DNA from: Falsiphaeobacter marinintestinus
Lineage (GTDB): Bacteria; Pseudomonadota; Alphaproteobacteria; Rhodobacterales; Rhodobacteraceae
Direction: 5' to 3'
Assembly (NCBI RefSeq): GCF_007923355.1
Contig: NZ_VOGO01000018.1
Location: forward strand, 1-59,940
Length of the DNA stretch: 59,940 bases
Shown: positions 17,015 to 25,417 of the stretch, in pieces
How positions within the stretch are numbered: the first letter of the stretch is position 1
How the letters are laid out: every line of letters begins with the position of its first letter
Position numbers and translations under genes: made by a program
Notes under the pieces: generated by a model
What the model saw: the letters and a program-made list of their open reading frames with translations, nothing else
What the model was told of the DNA's origin: nothing
Databases searched by the model: none

Positions 17015-17683
17015 TCATTTGCTCGTCGATCGGGGCCGCGTGAACACCATCTTCTGATTGGAAAGCTTGTCGCGGTCTCCGACCCACGCATAGCACAGCA
17101 AGGCCGGGTTACGGTCGGCCACCGTAATCCTGTGCAAATGGCTTGGCGGGTTAAAGATCAGCGACCCGGGCGCATAAACGCCCTGATCATTCTCGGACAC
17201 GGCCCCCGACAAACAGATATAGCTTTCGGCAATGCCATCATGCGCATGAGCAGGATAGGTACACCCCGGCGCGAACAGAACCAGACCAAGGATGATCTCA
17301 TCTGTCACAACCGGCCCCGTTGGCCCCGCCAGTTCGGCATAGGCATAATTGCGTTCCAACCCACGCGGAACCTTTTCATAGCCATACTGCCAGACCAAAT
17401 GCTCTCGAACCGTTTCAAGCGCGCGGATGAAAGGCGCGTGGCGTTCCAGCCGTCCGTTGTCCAGCCCGCGCTGCAGATGCGCCGTGACCGGCTTGGACAC
17501 ACCTTCGGTTTCGCGCACTTCGGCATTGGATTTGATGACACGACTGATCCGCTCGCGCACAGTTTTCTGATGACTGCGGATCGCGGCGCTGCCGCCCGCC
17601 GACAGGAACCGATAGAATTCGTAATAATCGCGCAGCAAATAGCCCCACGCGGGTCGGTCCTGAAGGCGTACAGGTTGTGTCAT
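17015..17683 (-). CDS. dddL: dimethylsulfoniopropionate lyase, DddL type
   Basis: 222 residues, the length expected for DddL. The C-terminal cupin carries the metal/catalytic set His146, His148, Glu153, Tyr155 and His184 (YPAHAHDGIAESYICLSG, then PPSHLHR). The N-terminal region (RLQDRPAWGYLLRDY, KPVTAHLQRGLDNGR, GYEKVPRGL) looks like the DMSP lyase family rather than a generic cupin. The enzyme cleaves DMSP to dimethyl sulfide and acrylate. No acrylate-processing gene is adjacent, although an aldehyde dehydrogenase and a P450 lie nearby. No strong ribosome site precedes the ATG. The alternatives are DddQ or another cupin lyase of the same superfamily. Confidence 0.78.
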   Translation of the reverse strand: MTQPVRLQDRPAWGYLLRDYYEFYRFLSAGGSAAIRSHQKTVRERISRVIKSNAEVRETEGVSKPVTAHLQRGLDNGRLERHAPFIRALETVREHLVWQYGYEKVPRGLERNYAYAELAGPTGPVVTDEIILGLVLFAPGCTYPAHAHDGIAESYICLSGAVSENDQGVYAPGSLIFNPPSHLHRITVADRNPALLCYAWVGDRDKLSNQKMVFTRPRSTSK

Positions 17684-17775
17684 AGTCCGTCACTCACACT
17701 CAAATCTGCAGCCTGTTTCCTTCGACACTTTTGCAAACGCAAGTCAAAACAAAACAACTGGCGTTATCTGGAAAC

Positions 17776-17805
17776 GAAAAACCCCGCACCTGACAAGGTG
17801 CGGGG
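17776..17805 (-). terminator. rho-independent terminator of hsp20
   Basis: Perfect 10-bp stem (CCCCGCACCT / AGGTGCGGGG) with a GACA loop. On the minus strand it is followed directly by TTTTT. It lies about 70 bp beyond the Hsp20 stop codon and upstream of the DMSP lyase gene. Confidence 0.85.
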
Positions 17806-17873
17806 CAATGCCTGAGCAAGTCCGAGGGAGGTTACGAAACTCAGGTCGTGATCGTTTAGGGATCAAGCTGGTT

Positions 17874-18341
17874 TCAGTTGACCTGCTTGGCCGTTTCCAC
17901 CTGGCTTTCAATCGCCTTCGAGCCACTGATCTGAATCCGGCGCGGTTTCAACGCTTCGGGGATTTCGCGCTGCAGATCGATATGCAGCATGCCGTCTTCG
18001 TGGCTGGCACCCGATACGCGGACATGATCGGCCAGCGTGAAGCGGCGCTCGAACGCGCGGGTTGCAATACCACGGTGCAGATAGGACCGTTCGGCATCAT
18101 CGCCAGCTTTGCGGCCAGACACCACAAGCGCGTTTTCCTTCACTTCAACCGACAGGTCGGCTTCGGAAAAACCGGCCACGGCGATCGAGATCCGATACGC
18201 GTCGGCGGCAGTCTTTTCGATGTTATACGGGGGGTAGCTGGACTGGCTGACATCATTGGTCAGGGCGCGGTCCATAAGGTCGGCGATTTGGTCGAAACCA
18301 ACAGTTGCACGGTGCAGCGGTGCAAAATCAAAAGTACGCAT
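17874..18341 (-). CDS. Hsp20 family small heat shock protein
   Basis: 155 residues. An N-terminal arm (MRTFDFAPLHRATVGFDQI, IbpA-like) is followed by an alpha-crystallin domain: PPYNIEKTAADAYRISIAVAGF near the start, VSGRK, and HEDGMLHIDLQREIPE at its end. It acts as an ATP-independent holdase that binds unfolding proteins in the cytosol. GATGAGG precedes the start and a strong terminator lies downstream, so it is a single-gene transcript. I did not find a convincing heat-shock sigma factor promoter in the upstream 130 bp. Confidence 0.92.
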   Translation of the reverse strand: MRTFDFAPLHRATVGFDQIADLMDRALTNDVSQSSYPPYNIEKTAADAYRISIAVAGFSEADLSVEVKENALVVSGRKAGDDAERSYLHRGIATRAFERRFTLADHVRVSGASHEDGMLHIDLQREIPEALKPRRIQISGSKAIESQVETAKQVN

Positions 18342-18465
18342 AGGTCGTTATCCTCATCTTCAGAGCGATTTACCAAAGACCCTCCGAAACGGACGGGCCA
18401 TTCTGTTGTCAGAACCCAGATTTGGCGTCCCGACTGCTCTGAAATGGGTAGACCCCGTTTGCGTT

Positions 18466-19284
18466 TCAACCCCCGTTGGGGCGGACAAATTTTGCTCCGG
18501 ACGACGGTCGACCCTGACCAACCCTGAGCCGTTTGACCGCGCGGTCCGGTGCGGCTGTCGGGTTTCGGCGCAGCATCGCTCTCAATTCCGCAACTCGCTC
18601 GGGCAAGGCCATGCCCACGGCGACCTTCTGCCCGTTGACGCTGGCCATTCCGGAAATCACAGACAATATGCGCCCCCGCGACCCGCTGCGTGCAAACACC
18701 GGGGACCCGGACGATCCATATGTGACATCGCAGTCAAAAATCATCAGGTTGCTCATGCTGTCCAGCAGGCTGCATTGCCTTTGACGGGACACCGCCTCCG
18801 ACCGCCCCCGTCCATAGGACGCCACGCTGACCGTTTTATCGTCAACCGGACCAGAGTGCAGGACAAAAGGATCAGCATCGACGGTCGAAATCGGCTGATC
18901 CAACCGGACCAGAGCCACATCATGTCGGGCATTCTCAGCGTTGAACCCCTGACCGGGGCTATAGCCTGGGTGCGCCACGATCTGGAGCGCAACACGTTCA
19001 GCAATCGTTGCGCCATCCCGCAGACCTGCGCGGAACCTCACGGAACCCGTCTCGATCGCGGCTCCGGTTTGCCGATCATACACGCAATGTGCAGCGGTCA
19101 GCACCAGGTCTGTTTCGATCAGAGTACCCGTACAATATCCGGCACGCCCAAGATCAAGCCGACCCACGGCCTCCCATCCCAACTGAGCGGCCCGGGATCC
19201 TTGCCGTTGTAATGCAGTGCCATCGGCACCGGCCTGACCAGCGAACACCAGTCCAAGAAGCAATATTAGCAGTTTGTTCCGCAT
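18466..19284 (-). CDS. exported trypsin-like serine protease
   Basis: 272 residues with a signal peptide (MRNKLLILLLGLVFAGQAGA). The S1 catalytic triad is visible: His in VLTAAHCVYD, Asp in ARHDVALVRL and Ser in YGSSGSPVF. The mature enzyme is presumably periplasmic or secreted. It overlaps the upstream protease gene by 19 bp and shares its organisation (CTGTLI...LVLTAAHC; GSSGSP; a C-terminal SGAKFV motif). The pair therefore arose by tandem duplication and is likely cotranscribed. The natural substrate is unknown. Confidence 0.85.
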   Translation of the reverse strand: MRNKLLILLLGLVFAGQAGADGTALQRQGSRAAQLGWEAVGRLDLGRAGYCTGTLIETDLVLTAAHCVYDRQTGAAIETGSVRFRAGLRDGATIAERVALQIVAHPGYSPGQGFNAENARHDVALVRLDQPISTVDADPFVLHSGPVDDKTVSVASYGRGRSEAVSRQRQCSLLDSMSNLMIFDCDVTYGSSGSPVFARSGSRGRILSVISGMASVNGQKVAVGMALPERVAELRAMLRRNPTAAPDRAVKRLRVGQGRPSSGAKFVRPNGG

Positions 19285-20093
19285 GACTTGATAAACTTCG
19301 CCCCAGTATCGTTGCGCTCGTTGCCCACCATGACCCGCGACACGCCCGGAGGCGGAGCCTGGAGAAACCCATGGCCCGACGCCATTTCGAGGTGAAGAAG
19401 CTTCAGTTGATCCTCAAGTGCGGCGCCCAGCGCGACACGTTCGCCCCGGACTTCGGCCTTGGCGGACACCACCGACACGATCCGCGGCTCGTCCCCGTCG
19501 AAGGAGAAGATCGGCGCTCCGGACGATCCGAAGTCCACATCGCACGACATCACCAGAACACCTTCCTGCCGGGCCATAACCGAACAGACCTCTTGCAAAG
19601 ACGGTGCTTCGGCACGGTCCTTGGCATAAGAAACGACACCAACCTGTGCGCCCTTTTGCGGGCGGGCTGCGATTTGGAACGGCACAACGGTTGTGTTGCG
19701 GATGGGGCGTTGCAATTCAAGCAGGGCAACATCGTTGCTGACCCGCTCAGACGTGACCTCGCCACCAAATTCATAATCCGGGTGCACCAAGGCACGACGG
19801 ACAAAGCGATAGGCCGACGCGCGGCCATTACGCCATCCCGCCAGAAACTCGATGCTTTCAGGATCGATACGGGCCTTGGTCTTTTTATCGAACAGGCAAT
19901 GCGCTGCGGTCAGCACAAGATCCGGAGCAATCAGGGCACCTGTGCAGAACCCCATGCCGTTAATATCAAGACGACCGACAGCTTCCCAATCACGTCCGGC
20001 ATCCGTGGTGTCCAGCCTTTCCAGACGCGAATCGCTGGCGACTGCACAAACTGGCAGCAGATACAGCATTACTCCAAGAACCCAACCGCGCAC
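19266..20093 (-). CDS. exported trypsin-like serine protease (paralogue)
   Basis: 275 residues from a GTG start at 20093, chosen because AAGGAG lies about 7 bases upstream and the sequence then reads straight into a hydrophobic signal peptide (VLGVMLYLLPVCAVAS). The triad is His in VLTAAHCLFD, Asp in VSNDVALLEL and Ser in FGSSGAPIF. Extra Cys pairs suggest disulfides after export. The C-terminus NDTGAKFIKSCGTNC overlaps the start of the downstream paralogue. Substrate is unknown. Confidence 0.83.
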   Translation of the reverse strand: MRGWVLGVMLYLLPVCAVASDSRLERLDTTDAGRDWEAVGRLDINGMGFCTGALIAPDLVLTAAHCLFDKKTKARIDPESIEFLAGWRNGRASAYRFVRRALVHPDYEFGGEVTSERVSNDVALLELQRPIRNTTVVPFQIAARPQKGAQVGVVSYAKDRAEAPSLQEVCSVMARQEGVLVMSCDVDFGSSGAPIFSFDGDEPRIVSVVSAKAEVRGERVALGAALEDQLKLLHLEMASGHGFLQAPPPGVSRVMVGNERNDTGAKFIKSCGTNC

Positions 20094-20168
20094 GCGCCTC
20101 TCCTTCGTGATCGTCGTTCCCAAAGAGGTATCGATCCGAATGGGCGAAATTGCGGCAAATACCGGGCA

Positions 20169-21491
20169 TCATCTTAGTAGTGGAATGGCCGGTGCCTTAT
20201 TTCCCTTCGCGGTCAGCGCCGGCGGCTGCGGCCCCCCGGTTGCCCAATCCAACAGTTCGACGGTGTGCATGATCGGCACTTGAGTCGCGCTGCCGATCTG
20301 CATCATGCACCCAATGTTGCCTGCCGCGATGATGTCAGGTGATTTGGCTTCAAGCGTGCGCACCTTGCGGTCTTTCAGCTGTCCCGAGATCTCGGGTTGC
20401 ATCAGATTGTATGTCCCGGCCGATCCACAGCACAAATGGCTGTCAGCCGGTTCCACGACCTTAAACCCGGCCCGTTTCAGCAAATCCTTCGGATAGGTCT
20501 TGATCTTCTGGCCGTGCTGCAGCGAACAAGCCGCGTGATAGGCGACCGTCAGCCCCTTGGCTTCACCTTCCGGCAAGTCCAGCTTCATCAACAGTTCGCT
20601 GATATCCATCGCGATCTTCGACACCCGCCCCGCGTCTTCGGCAAGCGGGTCATTGCGAAACATGAACCCATAATCCTTTACGGTGGTGCCACACCCACTC
20701 GTGTTGATCACAATCGCATCAAGCCCATCACCGTCCATCTCGCGCGTCCAGGCCTGGATATTTCTGGCCGCCGTGTCGTGGCTTTCCTGTTCGCGCCCCA
20801 TATGGTGTGTCAGTGCTCCGCAGCATCCGGCCCCTTCGGCCACCACCACTTCGCACCCCAGCCGCCGCAGCAGCCGGATTGTGGCATCGTTGATGTCGGT
20901 ATTCAGCGCTTTCTGAGCGCAGCCAGTCATCAGCGCCACCCGCATCTTTTTCGCAGCCGCGGGGGCAAAGCTTTGCGGTTTGTCATTCGGGCTGACCGGA
21001 GGGATCCGTTTCGGCGCCATCTCAAGCATGGCCCGCAGGCGCGGATCGGGCATCAGACGCGCAAAGGGCCGCCCAACTTTAGCGCCAAGCAGTGCCAGCC
21101 TGAATCGACCCGGATAGGGCAAAACCCGCGACAACACCCAACGCAGGGCCCGGTCGCTGAACGGCCGTTTGTAGTTTTTTTCAATATAGGCCCGCGCGTG
21201 ATCTACCAGATGCATATAATGCACCCCGGACGGACACGTGGTCATACAGGCCAGGCAGCTCAGGCATCGATCGATATGCTTGACCGTCTTCTCATCAGGA
21301 ACCCGCTCGTTCTCCAGCATATCCTTGATCAGATAGATACGGCCCCGCGGGCTGTCCAATTCATCGCCCAGAACCTGATAGGTCGGGCAGGTCGCAGTAC
21401 AAAACCCGCAATGCACACAGGACCGCAGGATTTGATTGGCCCGCTGAATGCCCGGGTCCTGCATCTGGCTTTCACTGAAATTCGTCTGCAT
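20169..21491 (-). CDS. glcF: glycolate oxidase iron-sulfur subunit GlcF
   Basis: 440 residues with two 4Fe-4S ferredoxin motifs near the N-terminus (CVHCGFCTATCP and CLSCLACMTTCP) and two downstream CCG-type cysteine-rich domains (GAGCCGALTHH; LCCGSAGTYN). It is the electron-transfer subunit of the membrane-associated GlcDEF complex, which oxidises glycolate to glyoxylate. It is the third gene of the glc row and starts 3 bp after the glcE stop. Confidence 0.93.
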   Translation of the reverse strand: MQTNFSESQMQDPGIQRANQILRSCVHCGFCTATCPTYQVLGDELDSPRGRIYLIKDMLENERVPDEKTVKHIDRCLSCLACMTTCPSGVHYMHLVDHARAYIEKNYKRPFSDRALRWVLSRVLPYPGRFRLALLGAKVGRPFARLMPDPRLRAMLEMAPKRIPPVSPNDKPQSFAPAAAKKMRVALMTGCAQKALNTDINDATIRLLRRLGCEVVVAEGAGCCGALTHHMGREQESHDTAARNIQAWTREMDGDGLDAIVINTSGCGTTVKDYGFMFRNDPLAEDAGRVSKIAMDISELLMKLDLPEGEAKGLTVAYHAACSLQHGQKIKTYPKDLLKRAGFKVVEPADSHLCCGSAGTYNLMQPEISGQLKDRKVRTLEAKSPDIIAAGNIGCMMQIGSATQVPIMHTVELLDWATGGPQPPALTAKGNKAPAIPLLR

Positions 21492-21494
21492 TTC

Positions 21495-22622
21495 TCAGGC
21501 CTCTACCACTTGGTCCATCAGTCCGGGATTGAAGACCCCCCGTGGATCAAACCGGTCCCGCAAGCCTCGGCTTAGCGCCGCCAATGCTGGTTGTTCGGGG
21601 TGAAACATCCCCAGACGTGCACGGGTTTCGGCGCTTGCCCGGACCAGCGTCGCGTGCCCCGAAAAACTGCCGACCCGGGCGCGCAGGTCCGTCCCCGCGG
21701 GCACCCGGGCCCAGATCAGACCACCACCCCAGTCAAACAACAAATCATCTGCCTCCAAGCGCGCGGCAATTCCGGGCGCGTCGGTGGGCTTCACAGACAT
21801 CCGCCAGACGTCGCCCGCCTGTCCATGAAACGGCGCGACATCCCGGATGTTCACCCAGATGCGTTCCGATTTTTCACCATACTCCACTGTGTCCGGAGCC
21901 CCGATCTGCCCCAACACATCGCGCAATTTCCCAACGCGATATGCGACTTGTTCGGCAAACCCTTCAATCCGAACCAAAGCCTCGCCCGCGACCGGATCAT
22001 AGGCCGCCCCCGATACTTCGAAAGGTGAGCCCAATCCAGCCGACAAGACCTGAACACCTGTTGCCGCATCCGGCACACCTATGCGCAGGGTTGCTTCGGT
22101 TTCCACCTGCGGCAGGACTTTCAGGGAAACTTCGCTCAGAACACCCAAAGTGCCCCAGCTTCCGGCCATCAGCTTTACAAGATCATACCCGGTAACATTC
22201 TTCATCACCCGCCCGCCATTTCGAATAACCGTGCCTTGCCCATCGACGAATCGCACGCCCAGCAGAAAATCCCGGCAAGCACCCGACTGCACCCGGCGCG
22301 GTCCGCTGACGTTTGCGGCCACGACACCGCCAATGGTCGGCGCTCCATCGCTCCCAAGCAGAGCCCTGTGGTCCATGGGTTCAAAAGCCAGGCGTTGATT
22401 TTCAGCAGCCAGACCCGCGACGATATCCTCAAGCGGCGTCCCGGCCTGCGCGACCAACGTCAGCGCTCCGGGCTCATACAGGGTCACACCGGACAATCCG
22501 GTCGTGCTTAACACGTCGCCCGGCCCATTGACCCCACGCGTGCCCCCGCCCTGAACCTGCACTGGCGTCTTAAGCTCGCTCACACATCCCGCAAGCTCGG
22601 CCTCGCTCGTCGGTTTCATCAT
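21495..22622 (-). CDS. glcE: glycolate oxidase FAD-binding subunit GlcE
   Basis: 375 residues beginning MMKPTSEAELAGCV; the start is placed after an AAAGAGAAG site. A PCMH-type FAD-binding domain is visible (QGGGTRGVNGPGD, PTIGGVVAANVSGPRR, NVTGYDLVKLMAGSWGTLGV) with a shortened C-terminal part, typical of GlcE rather than GlcD. It works with GlcD and GlcF. The 70-bp gap to glcD contains a hairpin (22653-22669) and a copy of a recurring GTATTTG-type motif. Confidence 0.9.
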   Translation of the reverse strand: MMKPTSEAELAGCVSELKTPVQVQGGGTRGVNGPGDVLSTTGLSGVTLYEPGALTLVAQAGTPLEDIVAGLAAENQRLAFEPMDHRALLGSDGAPTIGGVVAANVSGPRRVQSGACRDFLLGVRFVDGQGTVIRNGGRVMKNVTGYDLVKLMAGSWGTLGVLSEVSLKVLPQVETEATLRIGVPDAATGVQVLSAGLGSPFEVSGAAYDPVAGEALVRIEGFAEQVAYRVGKLRDVLGQIGAPDTVEYGEKSERIWVNIRDVAPFHGQAGDVWRMSVKPTDAPGIAARLEADDLLFDWGGGLIWARVPAGTDLRARVGSFSGHATLVRASAETRARLGMFHPEQPALAALSRGLRDRFDPRGVFNPGLMDQVVEA

Positions 22623-22652
22623 TTTCTTCTCTTTCCAAATACTCTGGGGGTT

Positions 22653-22669
22653 CGGGGGCAAAGCCCCCG
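22653..22669. repeat. intercistronic hairpin between glcD and glcE
   Basis: CGGGGGC and GCCCCCG arms around AAA, within the 72-bp spacer between glcD and glcE. It is followed on the minus strand by a GAGTATTTGGAAAGAG motif just before glcE. It may moderate readthrough or protect mRNA ends. Confidence 0.5.
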
Positions 22670-22694
22670 TAACTTGCCCCCCAGTTCAGGCCCG

Positions 22695-24143
22695 CTACTC
22701 GGCCGCCATCTGCGCCGCACGCCGGTTTCGTGTCACCGATAGAGGAAACACCTTGGCCGGGTTTAGCAGCCAACTCGGATCGAACACGTCCTTCACCGCC
22801 AACTGCGCCTCCAGGTCTGCTGCCGAATACTGGTGCAGCATCAGATCGCGCTTCTCGATTCCGACCCCATGTTCCCCGGTCAGACAGCCGCCAACCTCGA
22901 CACAAAGCTTCAGAATTTCGGCCCCGAAGGCTTCACAGGTTTCAAGATCACCCGGCTTGTTCGCATCAAACAGGATAAGCGGATGCATATTGCCATCCCC
23001 GGCATGAAACACATTCGCAACGTCCAGCCCAAACTCTTTCGACATCTCGGCAATTCGACGCAGGACAAACGGCAAAGCCGTCACCGGGATCGTTCCATCC
23101 AGACACATATAGTCGTTGATTTGCCCCATGGCACCAAACGCCGACTTCCGTCCCAGCCAGATCCGACCAGCCTCATCTGCATCTTTTGCTTCGCGCAGTT
23201 CCACCGGATCATGACTAAGCGCAATCCCCTTGATGACCGCCAACTGCGCATCAATCTCAGCCGGGCTGCCCTCAACCTCGACGATCAGCAGCGCCTCACA
23301 ATCGGGATACCCGGCCCCGGCAAACGCTTCGCAAGCCCGGATACAGGGCCGGTCCATGAACTCAATCGCAACCGGCAGAACGCCTGCCTTGATGATATCG
23401 CTGACACAGGCCCCGGCCACTTCGTTCGAATCATACCCGATCAACACGGGCCGCGCGCCCTCGGGCTTGCGCAAAATGCGCAACGTCGCCTCGGTCACCA
23501 CCCCCAGCTGCCCCTCGGACCCACAAATCAGCCCCAACAGATCCAATCCGCTGGCATCCAGATGCGCCCCGCCAATCTCAACCACGGTGCCATCCATAAT
23601 CACCATGGTAACGCCCAGCAGATTGTTGGTCGTCACCCCGTATTTCAGGCAATGCGCCCCACCCGAATTCATCGCGATGTTCCCGGCGATGGCGCAAGCC
23701 AGTTGCGACGACGGGTCGGGGGCATAAAAAAAGTCGTGCTCTTCGACGGCCCCGCTGACGCTCAAATTCGTGCGTCCGGTCTGTACGCGAATGATCCGGT
23801 TGGCATAATCAGTCTCAAGCACATCATTCATCCGCGCCACACCAAGAATAACACAATCCGCTGTCGGCAAGGCTCCACCAGCCAGAGACGTTCCGGACCC
23901 GCGCGGGACCACCGGCACGCCTTCTTCGTGACAAATGCGCAGAACGTCCGATACCTCTTGCGTTGAAGAGGGCAAGACCGCCACAAGCGGTGGGCAACGA
24001 TAGGCCGTCAGTGCGTCGCACTCATACGCGCGTGTTTCGACTTCGTCGTGAATCACGGACTCGACAGGCAAGACCTGCAGCAGCCGCTCAACCAAGCGGG
24101 CCTTACGGCTCAGAATCGCCGGGTTCGGTGTTGGCATCTCCAT
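22695..24143 (-). CDS. glcD: glycolate oxidase FAD-linked subunit GlcD
   Basis: 482 residues. The FAD-binding PCMH domain (VVPRGSGTSLAGGALP, DPSSQLACAIAGNIAMNSGG, YGVTTNNLLGVTMV) is followed by the FAD-oxidase C-terminal domain with FHAGDGNMHPLILFD and GCLTGEHGVGIEK. This fits the catalytic glycolate oxidase subunit. The start ATG at 24143 has AAAGGAGG upstream; the longer reading frame lacks a better site. It is the first gene of glcDEF, with a GntR-like inverted repeat just upstream. D-lactate dehydrogenase is a related alternative, but the glcEF neighbours settle it. Confidence 0.93.
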   Translation of the reverse strand: MEMPTPNPAILSRKARLVERLLQVLPVESVIHDEVETRAYECDALTAYRCPPLVAVLPSSTQEVSDVLRICHEEGVPVVPRGSGTSLAGGALPTADCVILGVARMNDVLETDYANRIIRVQTGRTNLSVSGAVEEHDFFYAPDPSSQLACAIAGNIAMNSGGAHCLKYGVTTNNLLGVTMVIMDGTVVEIGGAHLDASGLDLLGLICGSEGQLGVVTEATLRILRKPEGARPVLIGYDSNEVAGACVSDIIKAGVLPVAIEFMDRPCIRACEAFAGAGYPDCEALLIVEVEGSPAEIDAQLAVIKGIALSHDPVELREAKDADEAGRIWLGRKSAFGAMGQINDYMCLDGTIPVTALPFVLRRIAEMSKEFGLDVANVFHAGDGNMHPLILFDANKPGDLETCEAFGAEILKLCVEVGGCLTGEHGVGIEKRDLMLHQYSAADLEAQLAVKDVFDPSWLLNPAKVFPLSVTRNRRAAQMAAE

Positions 24144-24155
24144 AGCGCGCCTCCT

Positions 24156-24176
24156 TTGGTAAACTAATATTACCAA
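24156..24176. promoter_or_regulatory. GntR-like operator upstream of glcD
   Basis: TTGGTAA and TTACCAA (7-bp arms) separated by 7 bases, immediately upstream of the glcD ribosome site and within the 80 bp shared with the divergent DUF599 gene. FadR-type GntR regulators (PdhR, GlcC, LldR) recognise TGGT...ACCA-like elements, so a glycolate- or lactate-responsive regulator is plausible. No such regulator gene is in the window. Confidence 0.5.
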
Positions 24177-24222
24177 TAACCCCCTCTGGCAAGAGCAATG
24201 GATTGCCCCTAGTGTCGCAGAT

Positions 24223-24933
24223 ATGACCTGGATCGATCGTTTGGCCCTTTTTTCCTATTTCGACGCTGCGGCTTTGATCTTCCTGCTTGGCGCATGGATC
24301 TGGATCAGCTGGCGTATTGAGACCCCGCACCCCGACAAACCGTCCGTCTCGCTGTTGATGAACAAGTATCGCAGCGACTGGATGGTCCAGATGGTCACGC
24401 GCCAGCCCCGCATGTTTGACGCTCAGGTGGTCAACCTCATGCGGCAGGGCACCGCGTTCTTTGCGTCCGCCACGATGCTGGCCATCGGCGGCGGTCTGGC
24501 CTTGGTTGGCAACCCGGCACCGCTTCAGGGCATTGCAAGTGACCTGACACTGTCCATCGCCCCCGAAATCGTGTGGGAGATCAAACTCATCCTGATCATC
24601 ACGTTTCTCGCCAGCGCCTTCCTCAAGTTCGTCTGGTCGCATCGTTTGTTCGGCTATTGTGCGATCATGATGGCTGCAGTTCCAAACGAACCCGAAGATC
24701 CGATGGCATATCCCCGCGCGGAACAAGCTGCCGAGGTCAGCATCACCGCAGCGCGCAGCTTCAACAAAGCAATGCGCGCCACCTACTTCTCACTGGCCTC
24801 GACGGCCTGGCTACTGGGCGCACTACCGCTGATGATCGCGACGGCTGCAACGCTCGCCATGCTATACCGGCGTGAATTCACCTCGCAATCGCGGGAAATC
24901 CTGTTGCAATCTCCGCCAGGCACGCAGACGTGA
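24223..24933 (+). CDS. DUF599 family membrane protein
   Basis: 236 residues with four hydrophobic segments (about 12-30, 80-100, 120-140, 190-215) and the block RSDWMVQMVTRQPRMFDAQ typical of the DUF599 family, whose function is not known to me. It is divergent from glcD, with about 80 bp between starts, so the GntR-like operator could affect both. It is probably an inner-membrane protein. Confidence 0.8.
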   Translation: MTWIDRLALFSYFDAAALIFLLGAWIWISWRIETPHPDKPSVSLLMNKYRSDWMVQMVTRQPRMFDAQVVNLMRQGTAFFASATMLAIGGGLALVGNPAPLQGIASDLTLSIAPEIVWEIKLILIITFLASAFLKFVWSHRLFGYCAIMMAAVPNEPEDPMAYPRAEQAAEVSITAARSFNKAMRATYFSLASTAWLLGALPLMIATAATLAMLYRREFTSQSREILLQSPPGTQT

Positions 24934-24968
24934 CCACCAGACACCATCCAAACGGATAAACTATCTCC

Positions 24969-25316
24969 ATGAAATACCTGCTTCCTCTGCTCGTCCTCGC
25001 TGCGCCGGCCTTTGCCGACCCACCCGTCGTCGAAAACGTGTCCGCCCAGAAAACGGGCTCTGGCTGGAGGTTCGATGTCACCCTGTCCCATCCGGATACG
25101 GGCTGGGATCACTATGCCGACGGGTGGCGGGTTTTGGACATGCAAGGCAATGAACTCGGCATGCGTGTACTTGCGCACCCCCACGAAACCGAACAACCAT
25201 TTACTCGTTCATTGTCTGGCGTGGCTCTGCCTGAAGGCACGACACAAGTGCAGATTCAAGCCCGGTGCAACGTCGACGGCTGGAATACAGAAACAACCAC
25301 ATTCTCCCTGCGCTAA
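24969..25316 (+). CDS. small exported protein
   Basis: 115 residues with a signal peptide (MKYLLPLLVLAAPAFA). The mature ~98 residues form a beta-rich sequence containing DTGWDHYADGWRVLD, QGNELG, LAHPHETEQPFTRSLSG and one Cys near the C-terminus. The composition suggests a compact immunoglobulin-like periplasmic domain, with an apparent metal-capable His cluster (HPHE). It follows the DUF599 gene by 35 bp and may be cotranscribed. No named family was recognised with confidence. Confidence 0.72.
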   Translation: MKYLLPLLVLAAPAFADPPVVENVSAQKTGSGWRFDVTLSHPDTGWDHYADGWRVLDMQGNELGMRVLAHPHETEQPFTRSLSGVALPEGTTQVQIQARCNVDGWNTETTTFSLR

Positions 25317-25417
25317 TCTGCGCTTCTTTCTTGTTAAAAATACCCTCGCCGAAGGCCGCGCCCCTGAAAGGCGCGCCAAACACACTGTGGCGGGCTTGCC
25401 CGCCTCAATTCAACCGA

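Noticed and set aside
18342-18465. Heat-shock sigma-factor promoter upstream of hsp20
   Set aside because: No convincing CTTGAAA and CCCCAT-like pair with correct spacing was visible.
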